Shown here: positions 42,663 through 51,556 of the stretch, one piece after another
How positions within the stretch are numbered: the first letter of the stretch is position 1
Layout of the letters: every line of letters starts with the position of its first letter
Assembly (NCBI GenBank): GCA_013178155.1
Contig: JABLXH010000002.1
Span: forward strand, 52,523 to 116,522
DNA length: 64,000 nt
Source: Armatimonadota bacterium
GTDB taxonomy: Bacteria; Armatimonadota; Zipacnadia; Zipacnadales; UBA11051
Reading direction: 5' to 3'
Position numbers and translations under genes: made by a program
The notes under the pieces: model-generated
What the model was told of the DNA's origin: nothing
Database searches by the model: none
The model's input: only the letters and a program-made list of their open reading frames with translations

Positions 42663-43665
42663 GAGGAACGGCCATAGCGCGAGTAAGCTGACTGTGCGAG
42701 TTCGCCTGCGGGTGCCGCAGTGGAGAGCCATCCTGCTGCCGGCGGCGTTGCTTCTTTGCGCCCTCCCCGCCGCCTTTGCGGCCGGCCGGGCCCTGGCGCT
42801 GGTGGGCGGTGAGGAGATCACCGAGGAAGAGCTCCGTGCCGAGCTGGTCCGACGCTTCGGAGCTCGGGTCCTGCTGGAGATGATAGACACCCGGCTCATC
42901 CGCGAAGCTGCCACGCGCGAGGGCGTGGGGGTCAGCGACTCCGAGGTGCAGCTCAAGTATGAGCAGGTTGTGGCCCGTGTGGGTTCGGAGGCTGACCTGC
43001 AGCGGAAGCTGGAGCTGCTGGGGCGCTCGCCCGAGGAGTTCCGGCAACAGGTCCGTGATGACGCATTGCTCGACCGGCTCGCGATCCGACACCTGGACCT
43101 GTCCGAAGCCGAGGTCGAGGCCTACTACCAGGCCCACCTGGCCGAGTTCAGTCGCGGGGAGCAGGTTCGCGCCCGTCTCATGCTGTTCAGTCAGCGGGAG
43201 AACGCCGAGGCGGTTGCCGAAGCCCTGAAGGCTCCCGACGCTGACTTTGCCGGTCTGGCGAAGGCCTTCAGCGAGGATCCCGCCACCCGCGAGAAGGGTG
43301 GCGACATGGGATACTTCAGCCGCGAAGACTACGCGCGAGAGATCAGCGACGCCGCCTTCGCTCTCAATCCCGGGGAGACCAGCGACATCCTGACCGTACC
43401 GGATGGCTATGCCATCGTGCGCGTTGAAGGGCGGCGTCCGGCGGGGCCGATCCCGCTGGCGGAGATCGCTCCTGCCGTACGGGCTCGCATGGAGCTGGAG
43501 CTACTCGAGGCCGCGAGGCTGGACTGGCTGCACAACGCGCGTACCAGCGCGCGCCTGGAGATTCCCGACCCCGAACTCGAGCGACAGGTTCGGATTCTGA
43601 TCGACGCCAACCAGCCCTATGACGTCACCAATATCACCCCGGAGTTACCGGTTGCCCCGCGATGA
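42655..43665 (+). CDS. SurA/PrsA-like peptidyl-prolyl isomerase (parvulin)
   Basis: Predicted 336-aa exported foldase. After a basic N-terminus, a signal sequence or anchor (ILLPAALLLCALPAAFAAGR) precedes a SurA-N-like helical domain (ITEEELRAELVRRFGARVLLEMIDTRLI, quoted in part). The parvulin domain at about 165-270 contains AKAFSEDPATREKGGDMGYF and FALNPGETSDI. Members help fold secreted or outer-membrane proteins, which suits the nearby porin and exported giants. The stop overlaps the P-loop gene in an ATGA. Confidence 0.88.
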   Translation: MGKRNGHSASKLTVRVRLRVPQWRAILLPAALLLCALPAAFAAGRALALVGGEEITEEELRAELVRRFGARVLLEMIDTRLIREAATREGVGVSDSEVQLKYEQVVARVGSEADLQRKLELLGRSPEEFRQQVRDDALLDRLAIRHLDLSEAEVEAYYQAHLAEFSRGEQVRARLMLFSQRENAEAVAEALKAPDADFAGLAKAFSEDPATREKGGDMGYFSREDYAREISDAAFALNPGETSDILTVPDGYAIVRVEGRRPAGPIPLAEIAPAVRARMELELLEAARLDWLHNARTSARLEIPDPELERQVRILIDANQPYDVTNITPELPVAPR

Positions 43666-44444
43666 CCACAAGCCCAGCATCTCTGACACCGCAGGAATGG
43701 CGTAACATCCAGACCATCGAACGCCTGAACCAGCGTGGCGGGCGAATGCTCTCGGTGGTTGATCTGGTAGCAGCCGGCAGCCTCAGCCTGGAGGCTGCTG
43801 CGTACCTGCTGTACCGCATTCGCCGGGGCGCGTCGTTTCTGACGGCGGCAAACCCCGGCGGCGCCGGCAAGACTGCGGTCATGGGCGCCCTCCTCGCGCT
43901 GACGCCACCCGGCGCGATACTGCGTGAGATTCGCTCTGCCCAGGACCTTAGCGGAGGGCAGCCGGACGTGGAGTGTCCCACGTGGCATATCTGTCAGGAG
44001 CTGGGAGCGGGCAGGATCCCCGGGTACCTCTGGGGCAGCAGTATCCCGGCCTATTTCGCGCTGAGCAGGGCGGGAAGCTATCTCGCCAGCAACCTGCATG
44101 CCGATACGCTGGAGGAGGTGCAGCAGGCGCTTTGCGGCGCCCCCAACCACCTGGCACCGGACCATCTGCGGGCGGCCGACCTGATTCTGACACTCGCCTG
44201 CCAGCGGCTGAACGGCACCACCCGCCGCCACATAGCCGTGATCTATGCTGCTGCGCCGGAAGGTCACTTGCCGGTCTTCGCCTGGGATGGCGAGGCGGGC
44301 AGTGTGCTCCCCATGCCGGGGATCCCGCGCGACGCTGACTTCGGTCCGGAGCGCGAGTGCCTGGCTCGGTTGGTGCATGAGGGTGCCTGCGAGCTTCCGG
44401 TCTTTCGGCAGCGTCTCCTGGAGCTGCTTGCCGACCAGAGATAG
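43662..44444 (+). CDS. P-loop ATPase related to type II/IV secretion ATPases
   Basis: Predicted 260-aa soluble protein. Walker A is NPGGAGKTAVMGALL (Lys70). ASNLHADTLEEVQQAL at 142-157 resembles the His-box region of PilT/GspE/VirB11 ATPases. The N-terminal 50 residues (LNQRGGRMLSVVDLV ... LEAAAYLLYRIRRGASFL) resemble the short lead-in of CpaF-like proteins. It is much shorter than PilT or GspE, and no other secretion genes are present. ATGA overlap with the foldase implies coupled translation. Function unknown; possibly a stand-alone regulator or mini-motor. Confidence 0.7.
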   Translation: MTTSPASLTPQEWRNIQTIERLNQRGGRMLSVVDLVAAGSLSLEAAAYLLYRIRRGASFLTAANPGGAGKTAVMGALLALTPPGAILREIRSAQDLSGGQPDVECPTWHICQELGAGRIPGYLWGSSIPAYFALSRAGSYLASNLHADTLEEVQQALCGAPNHLAPDHLRAADLILTLACQRLNGTTRRHIAVIYAAAPEGHLPVFAWDGEAGSVLPMPGIPRDADFGPERECLARLVHEGACELPVFRQRLLELLADQR

Positions 44445-44459
44445 GCCGCCAACAGGCAT

Positions 44460-44491
44460 ACAGGGCCGCCCCATGTCCGGGGCGGCCCTGT
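44460..44491. terminator. Bidirectional terminator-like hairpin
   Basis: A perfect 13-bp inverted repeat (ACAGGGCCGCCCC, 44460-44472 and 44479-44491) with a six-base loop, between the convergent P-loop gene and the beta-rich secreted gene. Again no U-tract. Confidence 0.75.
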
Positions 44492-44515
44492 CATTGTTCG
44501 GAGCGATGGACTGGC

Positions 44516-45220
44516 CTACTTACCGGCGCCGTAGGTCAGACCGATGCCAAAGTCGCCGTCCAGCACACCCACGTCGAGGGTCAGGCGATCACGCAGACCC
44601 CAACGCAGGTCGGCATTGAAGTTGTCGCCGTCGTACTCGGCGTTGATGACGCTGTTACGGAAGGCCCCGAAGGTTACTCCACCGAAGAAGCCGTTGAGGA
44701 TCCCAGCGTCACTGTCACCGTAACCCAGGTGGACGCCGATCATCCGCGACTCATCCATGCCCACCGGCATCGTCTTGCTCAGTACGACATACAGCCTGCG
44801 GTCCAGTTCGTCGGTGATGTCCACGCCGCCGATGGCCACCGCCGGAAGATCCTCCTGGGCCAGCCACTTGTCGACCGGGAGCCGCCACTTTGCGTTGCCG
44901 ACAAGCTCGCTGTCACCGCTGGGGCCGTCAATCCACGAGCCACCGATCTCAACTCCCGCGGCCACACCGACATTAAGGTTCGCGAGGTCGGTCGCGTCTT
45001 CGTCCGTGTCCAACCAGTGGTAGCTGATGGTGCCTTTCGAGGGGCCCGACACGAACGCCGAGGGCGTCAGCACGAGCCCTGTGTTGCCGAACCACGCCGG
45101 CGCCACACCGAAATCCATACCCGTGTCCGACCAGACGCTGACAAAGCTTTGAGCCAGCAGTGCGGAGTGAGCAGCAAATACCATTGCCATGCAGACGGCG
45201 ACTAGTAGGGCGATACGCAC
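44516..45220 (-). CDS. Secreted beta-barrel-like protein
   Basis: Predicted 234-aa exported protein. I assign GTG at 45220 because GGGAGG lies eight bases upstream and a signal peptide follows directly (VRIALLVAVCMAMVFAAHSA). The mature part has many alternating strands with aromatic and Gly residues (GVHLGYGDS, FFGGVTFGAF, FNADLRWGLRDRLTLDVGVL), typical of a small outer-membrane beta-barrel, although it ends in Lys rather than Phe. It has its own near-consensus promoter upstream. Barrel assignment is inferred from pattern only. Confidence 0.7.
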   Translation of the reverse strand: MRIALLVAVCMAMVFAAHSALLAQSFVSVWSDTGMDFGVAPAWFGNTGLVLTPSAFVSGPSKGTISYHWLDTDEDATDLANLNVGVAAGVEIGGSWIDGPSGDSELVGNAKWRLPVDKWLAQEDLPAVAIGGVDITDELDRRLYVVLSKTMPVGMDESRMIGVHLGYGDSDAGILNGFFGGVTFGAFRNSVINAEYDGDNFNADLRWGLRDRLTLDVGVLDGDFGIGLTYGAGK

Positions 45221-45268
45221 CCTGGTCACCTCCCAAAGGGTAGTGAGGAAATGGCCCAACCGGACTGC

Positions 45269-45297
45269 AGTATACATTGTGGGCAGACCGCCGTCAA
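45269..45297 (-). promoter_or_regulatory. Sigma-70-type promoter for the beta-barrel-like gene
   Basis: On the minus strand, TTGACG (complement of 45292-45297) and TATACT (complement of 45269-45274) are separated by 17 bases, 49 bases before the GTG at 45220. Each hexamer matches consensus at five of six positions. Confidence 0.65.
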
Positions 45298-45444
45298 CGC
45301 CAGCAGGTCGCTCCCGTAGGATGTAAAGACCGCAAAGCGAAGGGTCAGGGATGCAAGGAAGGGGCTCTACCGGCCTTGGGCGAAGTAGCCCAGGTCCTTG
45401 CCACTTGCAGACGGCGCAGTTTGTGATAAGGGAGGAGGTAGAGG

Positions 45445-46692
45445 ATGCAGCGGACCATCGCCGTGATCATGGGTGGCGGCCGCGGTAGCCGGCTGTACCC
45501 TCTCACCCGCGAACGGGCCAAGCCCGCAGTCCCTCTGGCGGGGAAGTACCGTCTCATTGACATCCCGCTCAGCAATTGCATCAACTCCGGCCTGCGGCGG
45601 ATCTTTGTCCTGACCCAGTTCAACACCGCTTCCCTGCACCGGCATATCCGGACCACCTACAACTTTGACACCTTCTCCCATGGTTACGTCCATATCCTGG
45701 CGGCCGAGCAGACCGCCCAAAGCCAATCGTGGTACCAGGGGACGGCCGATGCGGTCCGCAAGAACCTGAGGCACCTGGAGCTCGATACCGCTGATCAGGT
45801 GCTGATCCTGTCCGGCGACCAGCTCTACCGCATGGACTTCTCCCTGCTGCTGGAGCACCACGCAGCGACTGCGGCCGACGCCACTCTGGCCGTCATCCCG
45901 GTGACCTGGCAAGAGGCTCCAGCCCTTGGCATCCTGCGAGTGGCCGACGGCAGGGTCGTAGAGTTCGTCGAGAAGCCCATCGAGGAATCGGTGCTGGACT
46001 CACTGAGCGTATCCGGGCTTCCCGGTGGCAAGACGCACCTGGCCTCCATGGGCATCTACTGCTTCCAGCGGGACGTGTTGCGGGAGCTGCTGGCCGACGA
46101 GGCCAAGGAGGACTTCGGGAAGCAGGTCATCCCCGAGGCCATCCACCGGTACCAGGTCAGCGCCTTCGCCTTCGACGGGTACTGGGAGGACATCGGCACC
46201 ATCCGGGCTTTCTATGAAGCCAACCTGGAGCTGACCCGCCCGCTGCCGCGCTTCAACTTCTTCGACGAGGAGGCGCCGATCTACACCCACCCCCGCAACC
46301 TGCCCCCGGCCAAGATGAACTACTGCGAGGTGCGCAGGAGCGTGGTCGCCGACGGTTGTATCCTGGAGGACTGCCAGATCACCGGCTCGGTCATTGGCGT
46401 GCGCACGCAGATCGGGGCAGGCACCGTGGTGCATGACAGCATCATCATGGGGCTTGACTACTTTGAGAGCGAGGAACGGCTGCACTCCACCGGCGCCGAG
46501 GTCTGCATGGGCATCGGGCGTAACTGCCGCATCAGCGGGGCCATTGTGGACAAGAACTGCCGCATCGGGGACAATGTCGCCATTGGCCGACGCATCGGCG
46601 CGCCCGACGAGGAGGGGGAACTGTACGTCGTCCGCGACGGGATCACCATCATCCCCCGCGGCACGGTGGTTCCCCCGGGGACGCTGATCTAG
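45445..46692 (+). CDS. glgC: Glucose-1-phosphate adenylyltransferase
   Basis: Predicted 415-aa enzyme making ADP-glucose for glycogen synthesis. The N-terminal nucleotide-binding block is IMGGGRGSRLYPLTRERAKP, followed by KYRLIDIPLSNCINSG, GDQLYRMD and VEFVEKP. The C-terminal left-handed beta-helix carries hexapeptide-like turns (GAGTVVHDSIIMG, CRISGAIVDKNCRIGDNV). AGGAGG lies six bases before the ATG. The family is usually regulated allosterically at the junction of these domains. It stands alone between divergent and convergent neighbours. Confidence 0.95.
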   Translation: MQRTIAVIMGGGRGSRLYPLTRERAKPAVPLAGKYRLIDIPLSNCINSGLRRIFVLTQFNTASLHRHIRTTYNFDTFSHGYVHILAAEQTAQSQSWYQGTADAVRKNLRHLELDTADQVLILSGDQLYRMDFSLLLEHHAATAADATLAVIPVTWQEAPALGILRVADGRVVEFVEKPIEESVLDSLSVSGLPGGKTHLASMGIYCFQRDVLRELLADEAKEDFGKQVIPEAIHRYQVSAFAFDGYWEDIGTIRAFYEANLELTRPLPRFNFFDEEAPIYTHPRNLPPAKMNYCEVRRSVVADGCILEDCQITGSVIGVRTQIGAGTVVHDSIIMGLDYFESEERLHSTGAEVCMGIGRNCRISGAIVDKNCRIGDNVAIGRRIGAPDEEGELYVVRDGITIIPRGTVVPPGTLI

Positions 46693-46702
46693 GGCCGGTG
46701 CT

Positions 46703-47719
46703 TCAGTAGGCCCCATACCTGCGGCCGGCTCGGAGCATGGTCAGGAAGTTGTCCGGGTTCACCCCGGCATGGATGCTGTTGCTGCAGGACAGCATGTAGC
46801 GGCCGCCAGGGGCAGCGACCGCGATGGCCTCCTGCACCGCCGCCTCGACCTGCTCCGGCGTGCCGTGGCACAGCAGCTCCCCGCAGTCAATGTTGCCGAC
46901 CAGGCATACGCGGTCCCCAAACGCCGCCTTCACTTCCCCGAGGTCCATGCCCGCCACCGGCTCGATGGGGTTCAGACCGTCCACACCCGTATCCACGATA
47001 TCGGCCAGGATGGGCCACAGGTTGCCGTCGGAGTGCTTGATGGCGAGGGCGCCCTCCTCGTGCACCGCGTCCACCACGCGCTGCAGCCGTGGCAAGACAA
47101 ACTCCCGGAAGTGGGCCGGTGAGAACATCGGCGCGTAGTTGCTGGCATAGTCGTCAGCGATGCAGATGACCTCGGCGCCGAGACGGATTGCGTTGCGGAT
47201 GACCCGCTCGTTGACCGCCACGACCCGGTCCATCAGGTCGTGGACGAACTCCGGCTCCGTGTAAAAGCACTCCAGCAGCCGGTCCATGCCCAGCAGGTAG
47301 ACGCTGTGCATGAAGGCCGCCCGGTGATGGAAGAAGATGGCGCGCTTGCCCTTGAAGCGCTCGACGTTGCGCCGCAGGGCGGCCAGCCGGTGCGGGGCTT
47401 CCGGGTCCGGTGGCGTCCAGTGTCGCAGGTCGTCAGGGCCTGCGAGGGCGGGTCTCAGGGGATGGGAAAGCACATGCTCGGAGCGTTTGTAAGTGACCCC
47501 CCACTCATCGGTGAAATACTCACCGTTCTGGCTCACCGGCGGGAAAGCTGCTGAGCAGGGCACACAGTCCAGGTCGAGCTGGTCCATGGCCTCAGCCATG
47601 TCGGCGGCTCCAGGCACCAGTGCCGCCGCGACCTTCGGGTCCACCAGCATCTCCACCTGAGGCACGCGGTCAGGCATCACACCAGTCAAGGCAGCACGCA
47701 CGCGCTCAGTGCTGTTCAT
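46703..47719 (-). CDS. Uroporphyrinogen decarboxylase-family protein 1
   Basis: Predicted 338-aa TIM-barrel protein of the UroD/MtaA/CmuA superfamily: MNSTERVRAALTGVMPDRVP at the start, IKHSDGNLWPILADIVDTGV, GNIDCGELLCHGTPEQV and LSCSNSIHAGVNPDNF. It is paralogous to the upstream gene. Known relatives either decarboxylate uroporphyrinogen or transfer methyl groups between corrinoids, methoxylated compounds and thiols. The absence of heme genes nearby favours the methyltransferase-like branch. GGAGG lies nine bases before the ATG. A corrinoid protein is not visible in the window. Confidence 0.85.
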   Translation of the reverse strand: MNSTERVRAALTGVMPDRVPQVEMLVDPKVAAALVPGAADMAEAMDQLDLDCVPCSAAFPPVSQNGEYFTDEWGVTYKRSEHVLSHPLRPALAGPDDLRHWTPPDPEAPHRLAALRRNVERFKGKRAIFFHHRAAFMHSVYLLGMDRLLECFYTEPEFVHDLMDRVVAVNERVIRNAIRLGAEVICIADDYASNYAPMFSPAHFREFVLPRLQRVVDAVHEEGALAIKHSDGNLWPILADIVDTGVDGLNPIEPVAGMDLGEVKAAFGDRVCLVGNIDCGELLCHGTPEQVEAAVQEAIAVAAPGGRYMLSCSNSIHAGVNPDNFLTMLRAGRRYGAY

Positions 47720-47742
47720 GGGTGATCGCCTCCATTGGCGCC

Positions 47743-48780
47743 TCAGAGGGGGTAGACGCCCTCGTTCTTCGTGGTTTCCACCAGCGCCCGATAGTTGGCG
47801 GGGTTGACTGCCGAGATGATGCTGTTGCCCGAGGACATGATGTGGCCCCCGTGGACGGAGACGGTCTGCAACAGGTGCCGTGTGGCCGCCCGCACTTCCT
47901 CCTCCGTGCCGCGGCAGAGCAAGTCCACATCAACATTGCCCACCAGGGCAACCTGCCTGCCCAGATGCCGCTGGAGCGCCTCCAGAGGCATGGTGGGTAC
48001 TGGCTCCAGCGGCCCCAGGGCGTCCACTCCAGCCGCTACGAACATGTCCACCAGCTTCCAGATGTCGCCATCAGTGTGCTTGATGACGTAGGCCCCGGCG
48101 CGCTTGCACTCCTGGACCACCGTTGTGAAGCCCGGCAGGAAGAACTTCTCGAAGTGTGCCGGCGACATAAAAGGCCCCATCTTCCAGGCGTAGTCATCAC
48201 CCAGCAGGATGATGTCCACGCCCTCGGCGATGACCCGGCGATACAGCTCGACGTAGTACTCCACGCTGATGCGGGTCAGCTTCTTCACCAGCTCCGGCCG
48301 CATGGCACAGTCCAGCATCAGGTGCTCCAGGCCGGAGCGCAGGTACTGCGGGACAGCGAAGACCTCCTCGCCGATAAAGCACACCGCCTTGCGGCCCTTG
48401 AAGCGTTCCACGCAGCGCCGCGCCATGTCAACGAAGTACGGGTCGTTGCCGTCCGGCCCGACGTAGCGCTCCAGATCGTCCTCGCTCTCAATGCGGGCCG
48501 GATGCCAGGGTACGGGCATGACCTCACTGGTGAAGCGCTGCAGCGCGCCCCACTTGTCCCGGAAGATGCGCTGTTCCTTGTCCACCCACTCCACTGGCCG
48601 TCGGTCCATCATGATGCCGCAGGTGACAACATCGAGGTCCATGAGGTCAACGAAGTCCCACCAGTCGGCCCCCGGAAAGAGCGCCTCGATGACCACCGGG
48701 TCCACGATGAGTTCCATCAGCGGCACCCGGTCAGGCTGCTTGCCGTCCAGCACCGCGAAGACACGTTCGGCAGAGTTCAT
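47743..48780 (-). CDS. Uroporphyrinogen decarboxylase-family protein 2
   Basis: Predicted 345-aa paralogue of the following gene; the starts align (MNSAERVFAVLDGKQPDRVP), so I prefer ATG 48780 to 48789. VIKHTDGDIWKLVDMFV and NVDVDLLCRGTEEEV correspond to the conserved blocks, and the C-terminal GGHIMSSGNSIISAVNP has Ser where the paralogue has Cys (LSCSNSIH). The two may therefore differ in metal binding or may form a pair. The gap to the paralogue is 23 bases. Confidence 0.85.
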   Translation of the reverse strand: MNSAERVFAVLDGKQPDRVPLMELIVDPVVIEALFPGADWWDFVDLMDLDVVTCGIMMDRRPVEWVDKEQRIFRDKWGALQRFTSEVMPVPWHPARIESEDDLERYVGPDGNDPYFVDMARRCVERFKGRKAVCFIGEEVFAVPQYLRSGLEHLMLDCAMRPELVKKLTRISVEYYVELYRRVIAEGVDIILLGDDYAWKMGPFMSPAHFEKFFLPGFTTVVQECKRAGAYVIKHTDGDIWKLVDMFVAAGVDALGPLEPVPTMPLEALQRHLGRQVALVGNVDVDLLCRGTEEEVRAATRHLLQTVSVHGGHIMSSGNSIISAVNPANYRALVETTKNEGVYPL

Positions 48781-48815
48781 GGCCACCATCCCGGCCCCTG
48801 GGTTCCGAGCAATGC

Positions 48816-49013
48816 TCAGGGCAGTGGTTCGTGGGCTTTGCGCCCATAGACCCGCTCATAGGCCTTGCAGTACGGGCAGACACCGCCCTCGACGAAGCGG
48901 ACCAGGAAATACACCAGGCCACGCTGCTTGCGACGGGCATAGCTGCAGACCGGACACTCCAGGCACTTGCGGGCCATCTCTCGGTCCCTATCGGTGATTG
49001 CTGGCTGCTCCAC
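48816..49013 (-). CDS. Small CxxC protein (65 aa), putative zinc-binding
   Basis: A GTG start at 49013 is strongly supported by AAGGAGG six bases upstream, giving 65 aa; the upstream ATG at 49112 has no such site. The protein contains CLECPVC and VCPYCKAYERVYG, two CxxC pairs separated by a basic and hydrophobic stretch, resembling a small zinc ribbon or rubredoxin-like knuckle. It is the first gene of the minus-strand set with the two UroD-family genes. It may be a metal or electron accessory for them. No family recognised. Confidence 0.65.
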   Translation of the reverse strand: MEQPAITDRDREMARKCLECPVCSYARRKQRGLVYFLVRFVEGGVCPYCKAYERVYGRKAHEPLP

Positions 49014-49171
49014 GACGCACCTCCTTGCGCAGTCTTCAGCCCATTTCGCCCTTCTTGTCGGCCGACCTCCGGGCAGGATTCCCGGGATGGGCGAGGAACG
49101 GTCACATGTCACTTACACCGTCAGTCGGCGTGCGGCTGTCTTTCTGCCGTGCCCGGAGGGAGTTGTCATCC

Positions 49172-50203
49172 ATGCCTACAGTCGTAACCTTCGGTGAGAT
49201 CATGCTCCGCCTTGCCACCAAGCGCTTTGAGCGCTTTGCCCAGGCCCGGGAGTTCGAGGTTACCTACGGCGGCGGCGAGGCCAACGTCGCCGTGACCCTG
49301 GCCAACTTCGGCCTCAACGCCCGCTATGTGACCGCCCTGCCCGACAATGACATCGGTCAGGCGTGTATCAACTACGTTCGCCAGTTCGGGGTGGACACCA
49401 GCCATATCGTCCGCCAGGGCAAGCGGGTAGGTATCTACTTCCTGGAGAGCGGCGCCGTTCAGCGGGCCTCCAAGGTCATCTACGACCGCGCCGGCGCCTC
49501 CATCGCGGAGGTGAAACGCGGCGACATTGACTGGGCGAAGGCCTTCGCGGGGGCTGACTGGTTCCACTGGACCGGGATCACCCCCGCCATCAGCGAGGGC
49601 GCGGCCGATGTGTGTCTGGAAGCCATCGAGGCCGCCCGGGCCGCTGGACTCACCGTCTCCGCCGACCTGAACTTCCGGAAGAATCTCTGGAAGTGGGGCA
49701 AGGCCGCCAGCGAGGTCATGCCCTATCTGGTGGCGCTGTGTGACGTGGCTATTGGCAACGAGGAGGATGCCGACAAGGTCTTTGGCATCAAGGCCCCACA
49801 TGCCGATGTCGAGGGCGGTAAGGTGGATGCCCAGGATTACCGCGCGGTGGCCGAAGGCCTGATGGCGAAGTTCCCGAACCTCAAGCAGGTCGCCATCACC
49901 CTGCGCGGTAGCCTCAGCGCCTCGCACAACACCTGGAGCGGCATCCTGTTCGATGGGCAGGACCTCTACGTCGGCCCCGACTACGACATCACCCACATCG
50001 TGGACCGTGTCGGCGGCGGTGATGCCTTCGCCGGCGGACTCATCTATGCCATGCTGACTGCAAAGGCCCCGCAGGACTGCATTGACTTCGCCGTGGCCGC
50101 CAGTTGCATGAAGCACACCATCCACGGTGACTTTAACATGGTGACGGTGGCCGAGGTCGAGGGCCTCATCAAGGGCGGCGGGAGCGGGCGGGTGCAGAGG
50201 TAG
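49172..50203 (+). CDS. PfkB-family sugar kinase, 2-keto-3-deoxygluconate kinase-like
   Basis: Predicted 343-aa kinase. VVTFGEIMLRLATKRFERF at the start and YGGGEANVAVTLANFG form the sugar-binding block of KdgK-like enzymes. DRVGGGDAFAGGLIY near residue 280 is the PfkB signature with the catalytic Asp. GGAGGGAG lies nine bases before the ATG at 49172. KDG kinase would feed uronate or galactonate breakdown into KDPG, which fits a glycan-degrading organism. Specificity is inferred, since fructokinases and KDG kinases are close. Confidence 0.82.
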   Translation: MPTVVTFGEIMLRLATKRFERFAQAREFEVTYGGGEANVAVTLANFGLNARYVTALPDNDIGQACINYVRQFGVDTSHIVRQGKRVGIYFLESGAVQRASKVIYDRAGASIAEVKRGDIDWAKAFAGADWFHWTGITPAISEGAADVCLEAIEAARAAGLTVSADLNFRKNLWKWGKAASEVMPYLVALCDVAIGNEEDADKVFGIKAPHADVEGGKVDAQDYRAVAEGLMAKFPNLKQVAITLRGSLSASHNTWSGILFDGQDLYVGPDYDITHIVDRVGGGDAFAGGLIYAMLTAKAPQDCIDFAVAASCMKHTIHGDFNMVTVAEVEGLIKGGGSGRVQR

Positions 50204-50253
50204 ACCGCGTCAGCCGCCGTCGGCAAGTACCCGCCCTTCGTGGAGACCGGCCC

Positions 50254-51549
50254 ATGGACAGCCCCAGTGCCACCATCCCCCGCCCGGCCCGTGACGTCCC
50301 GGTGGCCTTCCGCACGCAGGTTCTGGTCTGCGGCGGTGGGCCAGCCGGCACCGCGGCCGCCATTGCCGCTGCACGACAGGGCGCGAAGGTCACACTCCTG
50401 GAGCGCTACAACCACCTGGGTGGGCTGGCGACCGGCGGCCTGGTGCTGGTCCTGCCGCACTTCCGCGATCATGGCCGCCCGACCATCGGCGGCATCGGGC
50501 GAGAGATCCGCGAAGCACTTGCTGCCACGGGGGAGGCGGCGTTTCGTCACCTCCCCCATGACGATTCCTGCACCTTCGACCCCGAAGCCCTGAAGTGGCA
50601 GAGCGTGAAGCTTTGCCACGAAGCCGGGGTGCAGGTGCTGCACCACTGCTGGCTGTCGGATGTGGTGACGAGTCCCCAGTCCACTCCGTGGAAAGGGGTT
50701 GGGGATGAGGCCAGGCGTATCACCGGCGTCATCTTTGAATCCAAGGCCGGCACGCGAGCCGTTCTCGCCGACGTGGTGGTGGACTGCACCGGCGATGGCG
50801 ACATCTTCGCCTGGGCGGGATGTGAGTTCGAGAAAAGCGATCAGGCCATCGGCCTGCCCTTCCGGGTGGGCGGAGTGGACGTTGACGCCTGGATGGCCTG
50901 GGTGGAGAAGCACCCCGACGATTCACGGGAGGTCTGGGACAGCCTGACGGACGCCATTGGCTGGCCGGACAGCATGTTCTATATCTCGCCGCTGTATCTC
51001 CAGGCCGGGGTGCTGTGGGGGAACAACTATTACCGCGTGGCCGATGGCCTGGACCCGGCAGCGTTGTCGGAGGTGGACATCGGGGCACGGCTGCGCATCC
51101 GCCAGGCACTGGACATCTTGCGCCAGCGGTTGCCGGGCTGGGAGGGTGCCTGGCTCATAGACACGGCCAGTCAGCTTGGCGTGCGCCGTTCCCGTCGGCT
51201 TGTCGGTCTGCAGCGCCTGACCGAGGCCGAGACGGGCACCCCCGACTACCGTCATCCCGACGCCATCGGTCGTGGCAATGACTTCCGTAAGGCCGACAGC
51301 GCCTACGACATCCCTTACGGCTGCTTGGTTCCGCGCGAGGTGGACGGGCTGCTCACGGCCGGCCGGTGCATCTCCTGCAGCGACGAAGCCCTGGAGCCCA
51401 TTCGCGAGATCCATGTCTGCTGGGTCACGGGCGAAGCAGCGGGGACGGCGGCGGCGCTGGCAGTGCAGGCCGGGGTGTCCCCACGGGAGGTCGCCGTCGG
51501 CGCATTGCAGCAGAGACTGGGCGCAGCAGGTGTAGCCTTCGCCGACTAG
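50254..51549 (+). CDS. FAD-dependent oxidoreductase
   Basis: Predicted 431-aa flavoprotein. The dinucleotide-binding motif [20 protein letters not shown] is at about 25-44, followed by LLERYNHLGG. A second FAD contact lies near VVDCTGDGDIFAWAG, and the C-terminal AGRCISCSDEALEPIRE and GEAAGTAAALAVQ match the FAD-dependent family found in sugar-degrading gene clusters. GGAGA lies seven bases before the ATG. It follows the kinase by 50 bases. The substrate is unknown. Confidence 0.85.
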   Translation: MDSPSATIPRPARDVPVAFRTQVLVCGGGPAGTAAAIAAARQGAKVTLLERYNHLGGLATGGLVLVLPHFRDHGRPTIGGIGREIREALAATGEAAFRHLPHDDSCTFDPEALKWQSVKLCHEAGVQVLHHCWLSDVVTSPQSTPWKGVGDEARRITGVIFESKAGTRAVLADVVVDCTGDGDIFAWAGCEFEKSDQAIGLPFRVGGVDVDAWMAWVEKHPDDSREVWDSLTDAIGWPDSMFYISPLYLQAGVLWGNNYYRVADGLDPAALSEVDIGARLRIRQALDILRQRLPGWEGAWLIDTASQLGVRRSRRLVGLQRLTEAETGTPDYRHPDAIGRGNDFRKADSAYDIPYGCLVPREVDGLLTAGRCISCSDEALEPIREIHVCWVTGEAAGTAAALAVQAGVSPREVAVGALQQRLGAAGVAFAD

Positions 51550-51556
51550 GCGACGT

